Notes under the pieces: generated by a model
What the model was told of the DNA's origin: nothing
Seen by the model: the letters and a program-made list of their open reading frames with translations, nothing else
Database searches by the model: none
Assembly (NCBI GenBank): GCA_963762545.1
Contig: CAVXLC010000005.1
Span: 1 to 64,000 of the forward strand
DNA: 64,000 nucleotides
Reading direction: 5' to 3'
Source of the DNA: JABFSM01 sp963762545
GTDB lineage: Bacteria; Gemmatimonadota; Gemmatimonadetes; Gemmatimonadales; GWC2-71-9
Program-made: the position numbers and the translations under genes
Shown: piece after piece, positions 36,265 through 43,800 of the stretch
Layout: every line of letters begins with the position of its first letter
How positions within the stretch are numbered: the first letter of the stretch is position 1

Positions 36265-36783
36265 CTACCAGCTCGCGGGGGTGCCGAGTCCGGCCGTCCC
36301 GATGCCGCCCAGCGCCAGCTCCGGCGTACGCAGGGGAGCCTCGATCTCCCAGATCCGCGCCAAGTCCCGGTTGGCGGGTCCGTTGATCACCTTGCCGTAG
36401 CAATCGAACCGGGAGCCGTAGCAGGGGCAGTCGAAGGTCCGATCGGGCTGATTCCACCGGACGATCGCGCCGAGGTGTGGGCAGACCGCGGAGCGCTGAT
36501 GCAGGTTGCCCCGGGCGTCGCGGTACACCGCGAGCTTGGTGAGTCCCCGCCGGATCACGGCACCGGTGTCGGGAGCCAGCTGCTCGACCGACTCCAGGTC
36601 GCCGGGAGTGAACCAGGCCCCGTACTGTCCGAGGACATTCAGGTTCTCCCGGACGAACGTCCCGATCGCCTTGAGGGTCTTGCGCGAGGGCTCGTAGAGC
36701 CCGGCCCACTCGTTGTCCCGGTCCAGGATGAGATCGGTCAGAATCTTCCCGGCGATGGTGCCCTGGGTTATTCGGGTCTCCAT
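36265..36783 (-). pseudogene. Rieske-domain remnant of a FAD-dependent oxidoreductase
   Basis: This is 172 residues from METRITQGTIAG. From TQGTIAGKILTDLIL onward it matches the C-terminal quarter of DadA-type FAD oxidoreductases that end in a Rieske domain; the preceding 350 or so residues with the FAD site are missing, and the DNA upstream does not continue the family. The Rieske motifs are CPHLGAIV and DCPCYGSRF. The second normally reads CxxH, so the fourth cluster ligand is Tyr (TAC) instead of His. Truncation plus ligand loss point to a decayed gene, although the remaining frame is intact. Confidence 0.7.
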
Positions 36784-36949
36784 GCGACTGAGCCCTTCGA
36801 GCCCGCCGCTCCACACAACAAAACGGCGCGAGGCTGATGGCCCTTGGCCGCTGCCCCACGCCGCATCCCACGGGACTCTATCCCGCCTGACCGGTATTGA
36901 GTGGTCCGGTTACTGGCCACCCAATGTCGCCCGACTACATTAACATATG

Positions 36950-36973
36950 ATTAGAAATGGGGCAAGCACCCCA
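36950..36973 (-). terminator. Short terminator after the propeller gene
   Basis: TGGGG, 6-nt loop, CCCCA, then ATTTCTAAT on the minus strand, 3 bp after the stop of the propeller gene. The stem is only 5 bp. Confidence 0.4.
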
Positions 36974-36975
36974 AG

Positions 36976-38028
36976 TCAGAGCGGCGGGAGCCCAATCCGG
37001 CCGAGGTACTCCAGATCGTCCTCGTCCCGACGAACCACATATATCGAGGTCTTCCCGAAACCGACGATCCGGGTGCGAGCAGGAAGGACGACCCTCGAAA
37101 GCAGTCGTCCTGACGAATCGAAGACATCGTACCGCGCGATCGAATCCGCAGCGGCGGTGGTGCGGCGAACCCAGATCCGACCGTCGGGAGACAGCCCGGT
37201 GGCGGGACCATCGAACGGCGGTTTGAATTTCGGCAGCGGGTCAATCGAGAGATTCCGGTCGGCATCAACCACGGCGACCGGAGTGTAGGGGATTCGGGGA
37301 CCCTGCATCAGCTTGCCGCCGGCGGTCAGTTGATCGACTCGATAGACGCCGGTCCGGACGATGATCACTCGACCGTCGGGGAATACGGCCCAGTCGTCCT
37401 GAGGGGTAAAGGGAACTTTCCGGATGTTCACGCTGGTGATCTTCGCCCCGCTCCGGTCGATGCGGATCTTCGGTTGCGCCTGCTTGAGCCGGGCCAGGGT
37501 ATCGACCCGTCCGGTCCGGCGATCGAGCCTGAAGAGGAGGAGGGAGTCGGGAAGGGTCGGCGTAGCGGTTCCGGTGGCGAGCCCGGTGCCGGTGAAATAG
37601 AGCCGTCCCAGCGCGTCCACCGCCTGCGGAGCGCGAGCGCCGGCCGGGGCCGAGACCATGTCATTGGAATTCAGCAGGACTTCTCCAGCGGCGCCGCCCG
37701 GCCCGATGACGATGGAACGCTGCAGGCCGGGGTCGACCAGCAGCGTGGAATCGCCGCCGAGGGGGATCAGCCGGGACGGGGACCGGTATTCACCAGGGCC
37801 ACCGCCCTGCCGGCCCACCGGCGCGGCGGTGCCCCGGGTCAGATCGACCAGTCGCACCATCTTGTCCTGCCGGTCGAGGACCAGCACGCGGCCGTCGCCG
37901 AGCTCGCGAATGGCGCCGATCCCGGTGAAGCCCTCCTTGAACTCGAGGGTGGCGGCCGGCAGCGACCGTTCCGGAACAGCCTGGCTCACGGCCAGGGAGG
38001 CCGCCGCAACGACCAGGCTCAATCGCAC
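36976..38028 (-). CDS. Secreted 6-bladed beta-propeller protein
   Basis: This is 350 residues from a GTG with AGGA 8 nt upstream; signal peptide MRLSLVVAAASLAVSQA. Propeller repeats include GAIRELGDGRVLVLDRQDKMVRLVDL and GRQGGGPGEY, the same signature as the two propellers at 33-35 kb. A BlaI-type operator lies 29 bp upstream, shared with the divergent efflux operon. Confidence 0.8.
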   Translation of the reverse strand: MRLSLVVAAASLAVSQAVPERSLPAATLEFKEGFTGIGAIRELGDGRVLVLDRQDKMVRLVDLTRGTAAPVGRQGGGPGEYRSPSRLIPLGGDSTLLVDPGLQRSIVIGPGGAAGEVLLNSNDMVSAPAGARAPQAVDALGRLYFTGTGLATGTATPTLPDSLLLFRLDRRTGRVDTLARLKQAQPKIRIDRSGAKITSVNIRKVPFTPQDDWAVFPDGRVIIVRTGVYRVDQLTAGGKLMQGPRIPYTPVAVVDADRNLSIDPLPKFKPPFDGPATGLSPDGRIWVRRTTAAADSIARYDVFDSSGRLLSRVVLPARTRIVGFGKTSIYVVRRDEDDLEYLGRIGLPPL

Positions 38029-38056
38029 CGGGGGGTTCCTCGCATGACGGCCTCAT

Positions 38057-38074
38057 CTACTATATCTTTAGTAG
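38057..38074. promoter_or_regulatory. Second BlaI-type operator, between propeller gene and efflux operon
   Basis: CTACTATATCTTTAGTAG. Its reverse complement CTACTAAAGATATAGTAG agrees with the site before blaI in at least 14 of 18 positions, including both 6-bp arms. It contains TATCTT, a -10-like hexamer on the plus strand. Nothing else in the window combines these arms and spacing as far as I could see. Confidence 0.7.
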
Positions 38075-38218
38075 AAGGTAAGAGGCCGCCGCTACGGGGT
38101 CAATCGGCAGGTCCGGCGCGTCCCTCGCGGCTGGTCGCGCATCTCTACGCTCGTTCGCTCGAACGCGATGCGGTGGCGATATCTTCCCGGCTGCACCCGA
38201 CCCCGATTTGAGGACTCC

Positions 38219-39523
38219 GTGCGGCGATTGACGCTCCTCCTGACCAGTTGTGTGCTTCCGCTGGCCGCCGTCCCGCTGCGAGCCCAGCAGCAGGCGCTGA
38301 CGCTGGCCGAAGCGCTGGCGCTGGCGGAGAAGAACGCCCCCGACGTCGTGCAGGCCATGGGCAACGTGCGCTCCGCCGGGGCCGGGGTTCGCGCCGCGTG
38401 GGGGACGTTCCTGCCCACGGTGAGCTCGAGCGCGAACTATGGGAGCAGCTTTTCCGACGGGCCGTCGCGCACCGATCCGATCACCGGCGAAGTCATCAGC
38501 GGCAGCTCGTCCAGCCGCTCGCTGAGCCTCGGGGGGAGCGCGCAGATCGATCTCTTCACCGGCTTCAGCCGGGGCGCCAACCTGTCGTCGAGCCGGGCCA
38601 ACCGCACCGATGCGGAGGCGGCGCTGGCGGTTGCGGAGTCCCAGTCCGCGCTGCAGACCACCAATCAGTTTCTGCTGGCGCTCCAGGGCGCGGACCTGGT
38701 CCGGGTCCGCAACGACGCCATTCGCCGCGCCCAGGAAAAGCTGGCCATCGCCAACGCCAAGCTGCTGACCCGGGCCATCACCATCGCCGATTCGCTCCAG
38801 GCGATGGTGGACCTGACCCGCGCGCAGCTCGCGCTCCTCACCGAACAGCGCAACCTGGCCGACGCCGAAGCGAACCTGGCGCGGTTCGTCGGGATGGACG
38901 GCCGGGTGGCGGCGGTCGCGGATTCCTCCCTGTTCCGGCTCGCCGCCATCGGCGACACGGCGGCCCTGCTGGCCGAGGCCCAGGACCGTTCGCCCGCGGT
39001 GGTCCGGGCCGGGGCGCAGGTCCGCGCCGCCAAGGCCAACGTCTCGGTGGTTCGCGCGACGTATCTCCCTCGGGTCTCGCTCTCGGCCGGGACCTCGTTC
39101 AGCGGCTCGGATCGGAGCGACTTTGCGCTGTTCAACGGCCGGAGCGTCAACCTCGGCCTCTCCTGGCCGCTGTTCAACGGCTTCGCGCGGGAACGGGACC
39201 TGGTCACGCGGCAGGTGGCGCTGGAGGCGGCCCAGTCCCGGGAGGCCGACGCGCGTCGCCAGGCCGGAGCGGCCCTCACATCCCAACTGGCCGCGCTGTC
39301 CGCCGCGGAGCAGCGGGCCAGGCTCACCGCCCAGAACCTGGAGACCGCCCGCGCCAGCGCGCGGGTCCAGACCGAGCGCTACCGGCTCGGCTCGATCGGT
39401 ATCGTCGAGCTCAACGCCGCGCAGGACGCCCTGAGCAACGCGGAAACCGATGCCGTCTCGGCGCGGTACGACTACCTGCGCGCCAAGGCGCAGATCGAAG
39501 CGATCCTGGGGAGGACCCTGTGA
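38219..39523 (+). CDS. TolC family outer-membrane efflux protein
   Basis: This is 434 residues from a GTG after GAGGA. Signal peptide RLTLLLTSCVLPLAAVPLRAQ. Two OEP repeats with long helices (LTLAEALALAEKNAPDV; RYRLGSIGIVELNAAQDAL near the end) are typical of TolC-like outer-membrane channels. It is the first gene of an OMF-MFP-RND-RND operon; the stop overlaps the next GTG (GTGA). Confidence 0.88.
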   Translation: MRRLTLLLTSCVLPLAAVPLRAQQQALTLAEALALAEKNAPDVVQAMGNVRSAGAGVRAAWGTFLPTVSSSANYGSSFSDGPSRTDPITGEVISGSSSSRSLSLGGSAQIDLFTGFSRGANLSSSRANRTDAEAALAVAESQSALQTTNQFLLALQGADLVRVRNDAIRRAQEKLAIANAKLLTRAITIADSLQAMVDLTRAQLALLTEQRNLADAEANLARFVGMDGRVAAVADSSLFRLAAIGDTAALLAEAQDRSPAVVRAGAQVRAAKANVSVVRATYLPRVSLSAGTSFSGSDRSDFALFNGRSVNLGLSWPLFNGFARERDLVTRQVALEAAQSREADARRQAGAALTSQLAALSAAEQRARLTAQNLETARASARVQTERYRLGSIGIVELNAAQDALSNAETDAVSARYDYLRAKAQIEAILGRTL

Positions 39524-40659
39524 GAAGAGGCTATGAGGCCAGGAGGCTGGGAGGCTATGTCGGCGTGTTAGCGGCGCTGGCGCTCGGGGCGGGCTGCAAG
39601 GACAAGCCCGCCGACGCCGCGACCAGACCGCCGGGCACCCCGGACAGCTCGGGAGCAGCGCCGCTCGCCCTGCCGGTGGTGGGGCAGGAGGTACGCAAGG
39701 GCGATCTGGTGCTCTCGGTCGTGACGACGGGGCAGATCCGCTCCGAGGCGGTGAGCGATCTCAAGAGCGAGACGCAGGGGACCATCGTCGCGGTGCTGGT
39801 CCGCCCGGGAGACCGGGTGAAGAAGGGGCAGGCCCTGATCCAGGTCGACCCGCGGCCGCTGGATCTCGCGGTGCAGGACGCCGAGGCCAGGCTGGCCCAG
39901 GCCCAGCTCCAGCTGCTGGACAACACCATCCCCGATTCGATCGTCACCGGGAAGGCGATTACCGGCGAGCGGCTCAAGAACGCCCAGATCCGGTCCGGGC
40001 TCGAGGTCCAGCGGGTCAACCTGGAGCAGCGCAAGTACGAGCGTGAGCGGGCCACGATCACCGCGCCGTTCGACGGGGTGATGGACGACATCAAGGTCGC
40101 GGTGGGAGAGCGGCTCAGCGTCGGCGAGGAAATCGGCAAGGTGGTGGACCTCGATCATCTCCGGATCGAGGCGGCGGTGCTGGAGCACGACCTGCCGCTG
40201 ATCCGGGTGGGGGGCGAAGCAGTGGTCACCGCCGCCGCGGCGCCGGACCATCCGGTCACCGGCGTCATCGCGGCGATCCTCCCGATCGTGGACAGCGCCA
40301 CCCGGGCCGGGCGGGCGGTGGTTCGCGCCGGCGGCGGCGGCGTGCTCCGGCCCGGCATGTACGTGGATGTGCGCATCGAGGCCACTCGGCTTCCCAACCG
40401 GATCATCGTGCCCGCGCGCGCGGTGATCGAGCGCGACGGCCGGCCGCTGGTCTTCGTGGTGAAGGACGGCCGGGCCCAGTGGGTGTACATCTTCCCGGGC
40501 CGGACCAACGGCGTCGACACCGAGGTGCTGCCGGACAGCACCACCGGGCAGATGCCGCTCCAGCCGGGCGACATCGTGCTGATCGAGGGACACCTCACGC
40601 TCACCCACGACGCCCCGGTCCGCCTGACCACGAAGGCCGAGCGGGGCAAGGGGCAGTAG
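39520..40659 (+). CDS. RND efflux periplasmic adaptor (MFP), lipoprotein
   Basis: This is 379 residues from the GTG overlapping the TolC stop, with GGGGAGG upstream. Lipobox LALGAGC. The biotinyl-lipoyl-like part TQGTIVAVLVRPGDRVKKGQALIQVDPRPL, an alpha hairpin (AEARLAQAQLQLL to RVNLEQRKYERERATITAPFDGVM) and beta-barrel define the adaptor fold. The first dozen codons are made of GAGGC-type octamer repeats and encode the basic n-region of the signal (RRGYEARRLGGY). Confidence 0.9.
   Translation: MRRGYEARRLGGYVGVLAALALGAGCKDKPADAATRPPGTPDSSGAAPLALPVVGQEVRKGDLVLSVVTTGQIRSEAVSDLKSETQGTIVAVLVRPGDRVKKGQALIQVDPRPLDLAVQDAEARLAQAQLQLLDNTIPDSIVTGKAITGERLKNAQIRSGLEVQRVNLEQRKYERERATITAPFDGVMDDIKVAVGERLSVGEEIGKVVDLDHLRIEAAVLEHDLPLIRVGGEAVVTAAAAPDHPVTGVIAAILPIVDSATRAGRAVVRAGGGGVLRPGMYVDVRIEATRLPNRIIVPARAVIERDGRPLVFVVKDGRAQWVYIFPGRTNGVDTEVLPDSTTGQMPLQPGDIVLIEGHLTLTHDAPVRLTTKAERGKGQ
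39522..39557 (+). repeat. Period-8 repeat (GAGGC family) within the adaptor start
   Basis: Units GAGGCTAT, GAGGCCAG, GAGGCTGG, GAGGCTAT run in direct order, the same family as at 5544-5598, here without an inverted arm. Confidence 0.75.
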
Positions 40660-43600
40660 TGTCGCTCGCGTCCGCGGCGCTCAAGCGGCCGGTCACCACC
40701 GTCGCGCTCACCCTGGGCTTCGTGCTGCTCGGCGTCGTCTCGCTGGGTCGGCTGCCGGTGTCGCTGTTGCCCGACGTGTCCCTGCCGGTGCTCACCATCC
40801 GCACCGCGTATCCGGGCGCGGCCGCCACCGAAGTGAGCCGGTTCGTCGCCGAGCCGATCGAGGAAGCGGTCGCGGCGACGCCGGGACTGGTGGATCTGCG
40901 CTCGGTCAGCCGGAACGGCGAGGCGGTGACCACGCTCCGGTTCGGCTGGGGCACCAACATGGCCACCACGGTGCTGCAGGTCCGGGAGCGGCTCGACAAC
41001 GCCCGGGCCCAGCTTCCCGACCGCGCCGAACGGCCCACCCTGCTCACCAGCGACCCCGGTGAGCGTCCCATTGCCGTGCTGGGGCTCACCGGGCCGGGGG
41101 ACCTCCGGTCCATCGCCCGGACCGCGGCCGACGTGCACTCTCGCCGGCTGGAGCAGCTCGCCGGCGTGGCCAGCGTGGCGGTGGTGGGCGATCCGAAGGA
41201 CGACATCCGGGTGGATGTCGACCCGGAGAAGGCGCGCTCCCTGGGCATCACGCCCGACGACGTGGCGCGCGCGGTGCGCGAGGCGAACACGGGAGCGCCC
41301 GGCGGGACGGTCCGCCGGGGACAGTTCCGGTTTGCCCTGCGCGCCCTGACCGAATTCCAGGGCGTAAGCGAGGTGGCGAGCACGCCGGTCGGCCCGGCGC
41401 GGAGCGGGATCACGCTGGCGGACATCGCCACGGTCACGATGGGCAGCGCCGATCCCACGACGATGACCCGGCTGGACGGCGCGCCGGCGGTGGGCCTGGT
41501 GGTGTACAAGGACGCCGGGGCCAACACCGTGGCCGTCACCAACACGATCTACAGCACCATCGACGCGCTCACCAAGGAATTTCCCGAGGTCAAGATCAAG
41601 GTGGTGGCGGCCCAGGCCCAGTTCGTCTCCGACGCGCTGGGAAATCTCTGGCAGGAAATCGTCATCGGCGGGCTGCTCTCGCTCCTGGTGATCGTGGTCT
41701 TCCTCCGGGACTGGCGCGGCTCGATCGCGATCGCCCTGATCATCCCGCTGTCGGTGCTCACCGCGCTCACGATCCTCCAGGTCCTGAACGTCACCATCAA
41801 CATCCTGTCGCTGGGCGGCCTGGCCCTGGGCATCGGGCTCCTGGTGGACAACGCCATCGTGGTGGCGGAGGCGGCGGGCCGGTACAAGGAGCAGGGGCTC
41901 TCGGACATGGAGGCGGCGACCCGGGCCACCGAGGAGGTGGCGGGGCCGCTGATCGCGGGAACCCTCACGACCCTGCTGGTGTTCGGGCCGATCGTGTTCG
42001 TGCGCGGGCTGGCGGCGGCGCTGTTCCGGGACCTGTCGCTGAGCGTGGTGGTGACCCTGACCACCTCCCTGGTGCTGGCGCTGACGCTGATGCCGGTGAT
42101 GATGGTGCGCTGGCGCGGCAAGCCTTCGAAGACCCCTCCGAAGGACGCCGCGACCACGCTGACCCGCTGGGGCAATCACATCGCCGAGTGGTACGAGGAG
42201 GGCGTCAAGTGGAGTCTCACGCGCCCGGGCACCATCGCGCTGGTCTCGGTGGCGCTCACCGTCCTCACGGTGTTCGTGACGCTCCGGCTGCCCCGGGAGA
42301 TTCTCCCCCAAGTGGACGAGGGCACCGCGGTCGCGGAGCTCTCGCTCCCCCAGGGCACCGCGATCGAGGAGACCGCCAGACAGACCGGGCGGCTGGAGGC
42401 CGCCGCGAAGGCGATGGGCAGCAAGGGTATCTACAGCCGGATCGGGCTCGCCACCGACGAAGAGGTGCTGGCCGGCGCGGACCCCGGCACCAGCGCCACG
42501 GCGCAGCTCATCCTCCCGGTGCCCGAGGGGCAGAGCGCCCAGCGCTTCGCGGACCGGCTGCGCGCCGCCGTGCCCGACCTCGCGGGCGGCTCCCTGGCCA
42601 TCGATCTGGCGGGCCAATCGGAGTTCGGGAGCCTCATCGGGCGGGAGGGACGGCTGGTACGCATCGAGGTGACCGCGCCCAAGCTCGACGAGGCGGCCCG
42701 CTGGGCCGATTCGGTGCGCCGGCTCATCGTGCCGCTCAAGACGCTCGCGGATGTGCGCGATGCGTTCAGCAGCACCCAGCCCACGGTGGAGGTGACGCTG
42801 GAACGGGAGCGCATCGCCGAGTTCGGCCTGTCGGTCGAAGCGGTGGCCAATGCGCTGGCGGGCGGTCTGGGGGGCGTCGCCTCGGGCGAGTTCCGGGAAA
42901 CCGACCGCCGCACGCCCATCACGGTGCGCTTCGCCGGCAACGCCAACGAGGACCTGGCCACGGCGCTCCAGACCCAGGTGCGCGGCATTCCGGTGGGGCA
43001 GCTGGTGTCGGTACACGAGATTCGCGCGCCGGTCGAGGTGGTGCGGATCAACCAGCGGCCGGTCAGCGTGGTCGAGGCCGTGGTGGAGCGGGGCGGCACC
43101 GCCCGGGCCACCGGCGACGTGTCCGGGGCACTGGCGGGCCTCAAGCCGCCGGCGGGGGTCTCCTGGCAGGTCGCCGGGGCGGACGCGGAGCAGCAGCGAA
43201 CCACCAAGGAGCTGAGCCTGGTGGCCCTGCTGTCGGTGGCCCTGGTGTTCCTGGTGCTGGCGGGCGAGTTCGCCTCGTTCACCATACCGCTGCTGGTGAT
43301 GCTGACCGTGCCGCTCGCGGCCGTGGGCGGCATTCTCTTTCTCTGGATGACCGGCCAGAGCCTCAACGCCGTCTCCCTGATCGGCATCGTGGTGATGATC
43401 GGCATGGCCGACAACGAGGCGGTGGTCAAGCTCGACGCGATCCGCCGTTTCCGGGAACAGGGCCATTCGATCGAGGAGGCGGTGCTGCTGGGCGGGCGGC
43501 AGCGGCTCCGGGCCATCGCCATGACTTCGATCACCACGGTCACCGGCGTGCTGCCGCTGGTGTTCGGGTGGGGCAGCGGAGGCAAGCTCTATCAGCCCCT

Positions 43601-43751
43601 CGCGGCGGGCGTGATCGGCGGCAGCGTCTCGGCGCTGGCGGTGACGTTCTTCCTGCTGCCGAGCGCGTACGCGTGGATGGAGCGACGCAAGGACGCCAAG
43701 ACCCAACGACGCAAAGAGCGCGCGCCCGTGGCGAGCGAAGTCGTCGCATGA
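40659..43751 (+). CDS. RND efflux permease 1
   Basis: This is 1030 residues from a GTG overlapping the adaptor stop (TAGTG). The AcrB-type layout is 12 helices with two periplasmic loops: SLLPDVSLPVLTIRTAYPGA, GGLALGIGLLVDNAIVVAE in TM4 (Asp kept, second position Asn), LPQGTAIEET, and GIVVMIGMADNEAVVKLDAI in TM10-11. It is powered by the proton gradient; the substrate is unknown. The C-terminus (RRKDAKTQRRKER) is encoded by an ACGCAAAG octamer repeat. Confidence 0.9.
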   Translation: MSLASAALKRPVTTVALTLGFVLLGVVSLGRLPVSLLPDVSLPVLTIRTAYPGAAATEVSRFVAEPIEEAVAATPGLVDLRSVSRNGEAVTTLRFGWGTNMATTVLQVRERLDNARAQLPDRAERPTLLTSDPGERPIAVLGLTGPGDLRSIARTAADVHSRRLEQLAGVASVAVVGDPKDDIRVDVDPEKARSLGITPDDVARAVREANTGAPGGTVRRGQFRFALRALTEFQGVSEVASTPVGPARSGITLADIATVTMGSADPTTMTRLDGAPAVGLVVYKDAGANTVAVTNTIYSTIDALTKEFPEVKIKVVAAQAQFVSDALGNLWQEIVIGGLLSLLVIVVFLRDWRGSIAIALIIPLSVLTALTILQVLNVTINILSLGGLALGIGLLVDNAIVVAEAAGRYKEQGLSDMEAATRATEEVAGPLIAGTLTTLLVFGPIVFVRGLAAALFRDLSLSVVVTLTTSLVLALTLMPVMMVRWRGKPSKTPPKDAATTLTRWGNHIAEWYEEGVKWSLTRPGTIALVSVALTVLTVFVTLRLPREILPQVDEGTAVAELSLPQGTAIEETARQTGRLEAAAKAMGSKGIYSRIGLATDEEVLAGADPGTSATAQLILPVPEGQSAQRFADRLRAAVPDLAGGSLAIDLAGQSEFGSLIGREGRLVRIEVTAPKLDEAARWADSVRRLIVPLKTLADVRDAFSSTQPTVEVTLERERIAEFGLSVEAVANALAGGLGGVASGEFRETDRRTPITVRFAGNANEDLATALQTQVRGIPVGQLVSVHEIRAPVEVVRINQRPVSVVEAVVERGGTARATGDVSGALAGLKPPAGVSWQVAGADAEQQRTTKELSLVALLSVALVFLVLAGEFASFTIPLLVMLTVPLAAVGGILFLWMTGQSLNAVSLIGIVVMIGMADNEAVVKLDAIRRFREQGHSIEEAVLLGGRQRLRAIAMTSITTVTGVLPLVFGWGSGGKLYQPLAAGVIGGSVSALAVTFFLLPSAYAWMERRKDAKTQRRKERAPVASEVVA

Positions 43752-43787
43752 CCCCACCGTGCGTCCTGGCATCCGTGCGTCTTGACC
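43683..43787. repeat. Inverted period-8 repeat (ACGCAAAG family) at the end of RND 1
   Basis: Left arm (43683-43719): ACGCAAGG, ACGCCAAG, ACCCAACG, ACGCAAAG in the coding tail. Right arm (43758-43787) is the inverse (GTGCGTCC, TGGCATCC, GTGCGTCT) in the spacer before RND 2. The arms flank the stop codon. Confidence 0.75.
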
Positions 43788-43800
43788 GGGAGCCGCGCCC

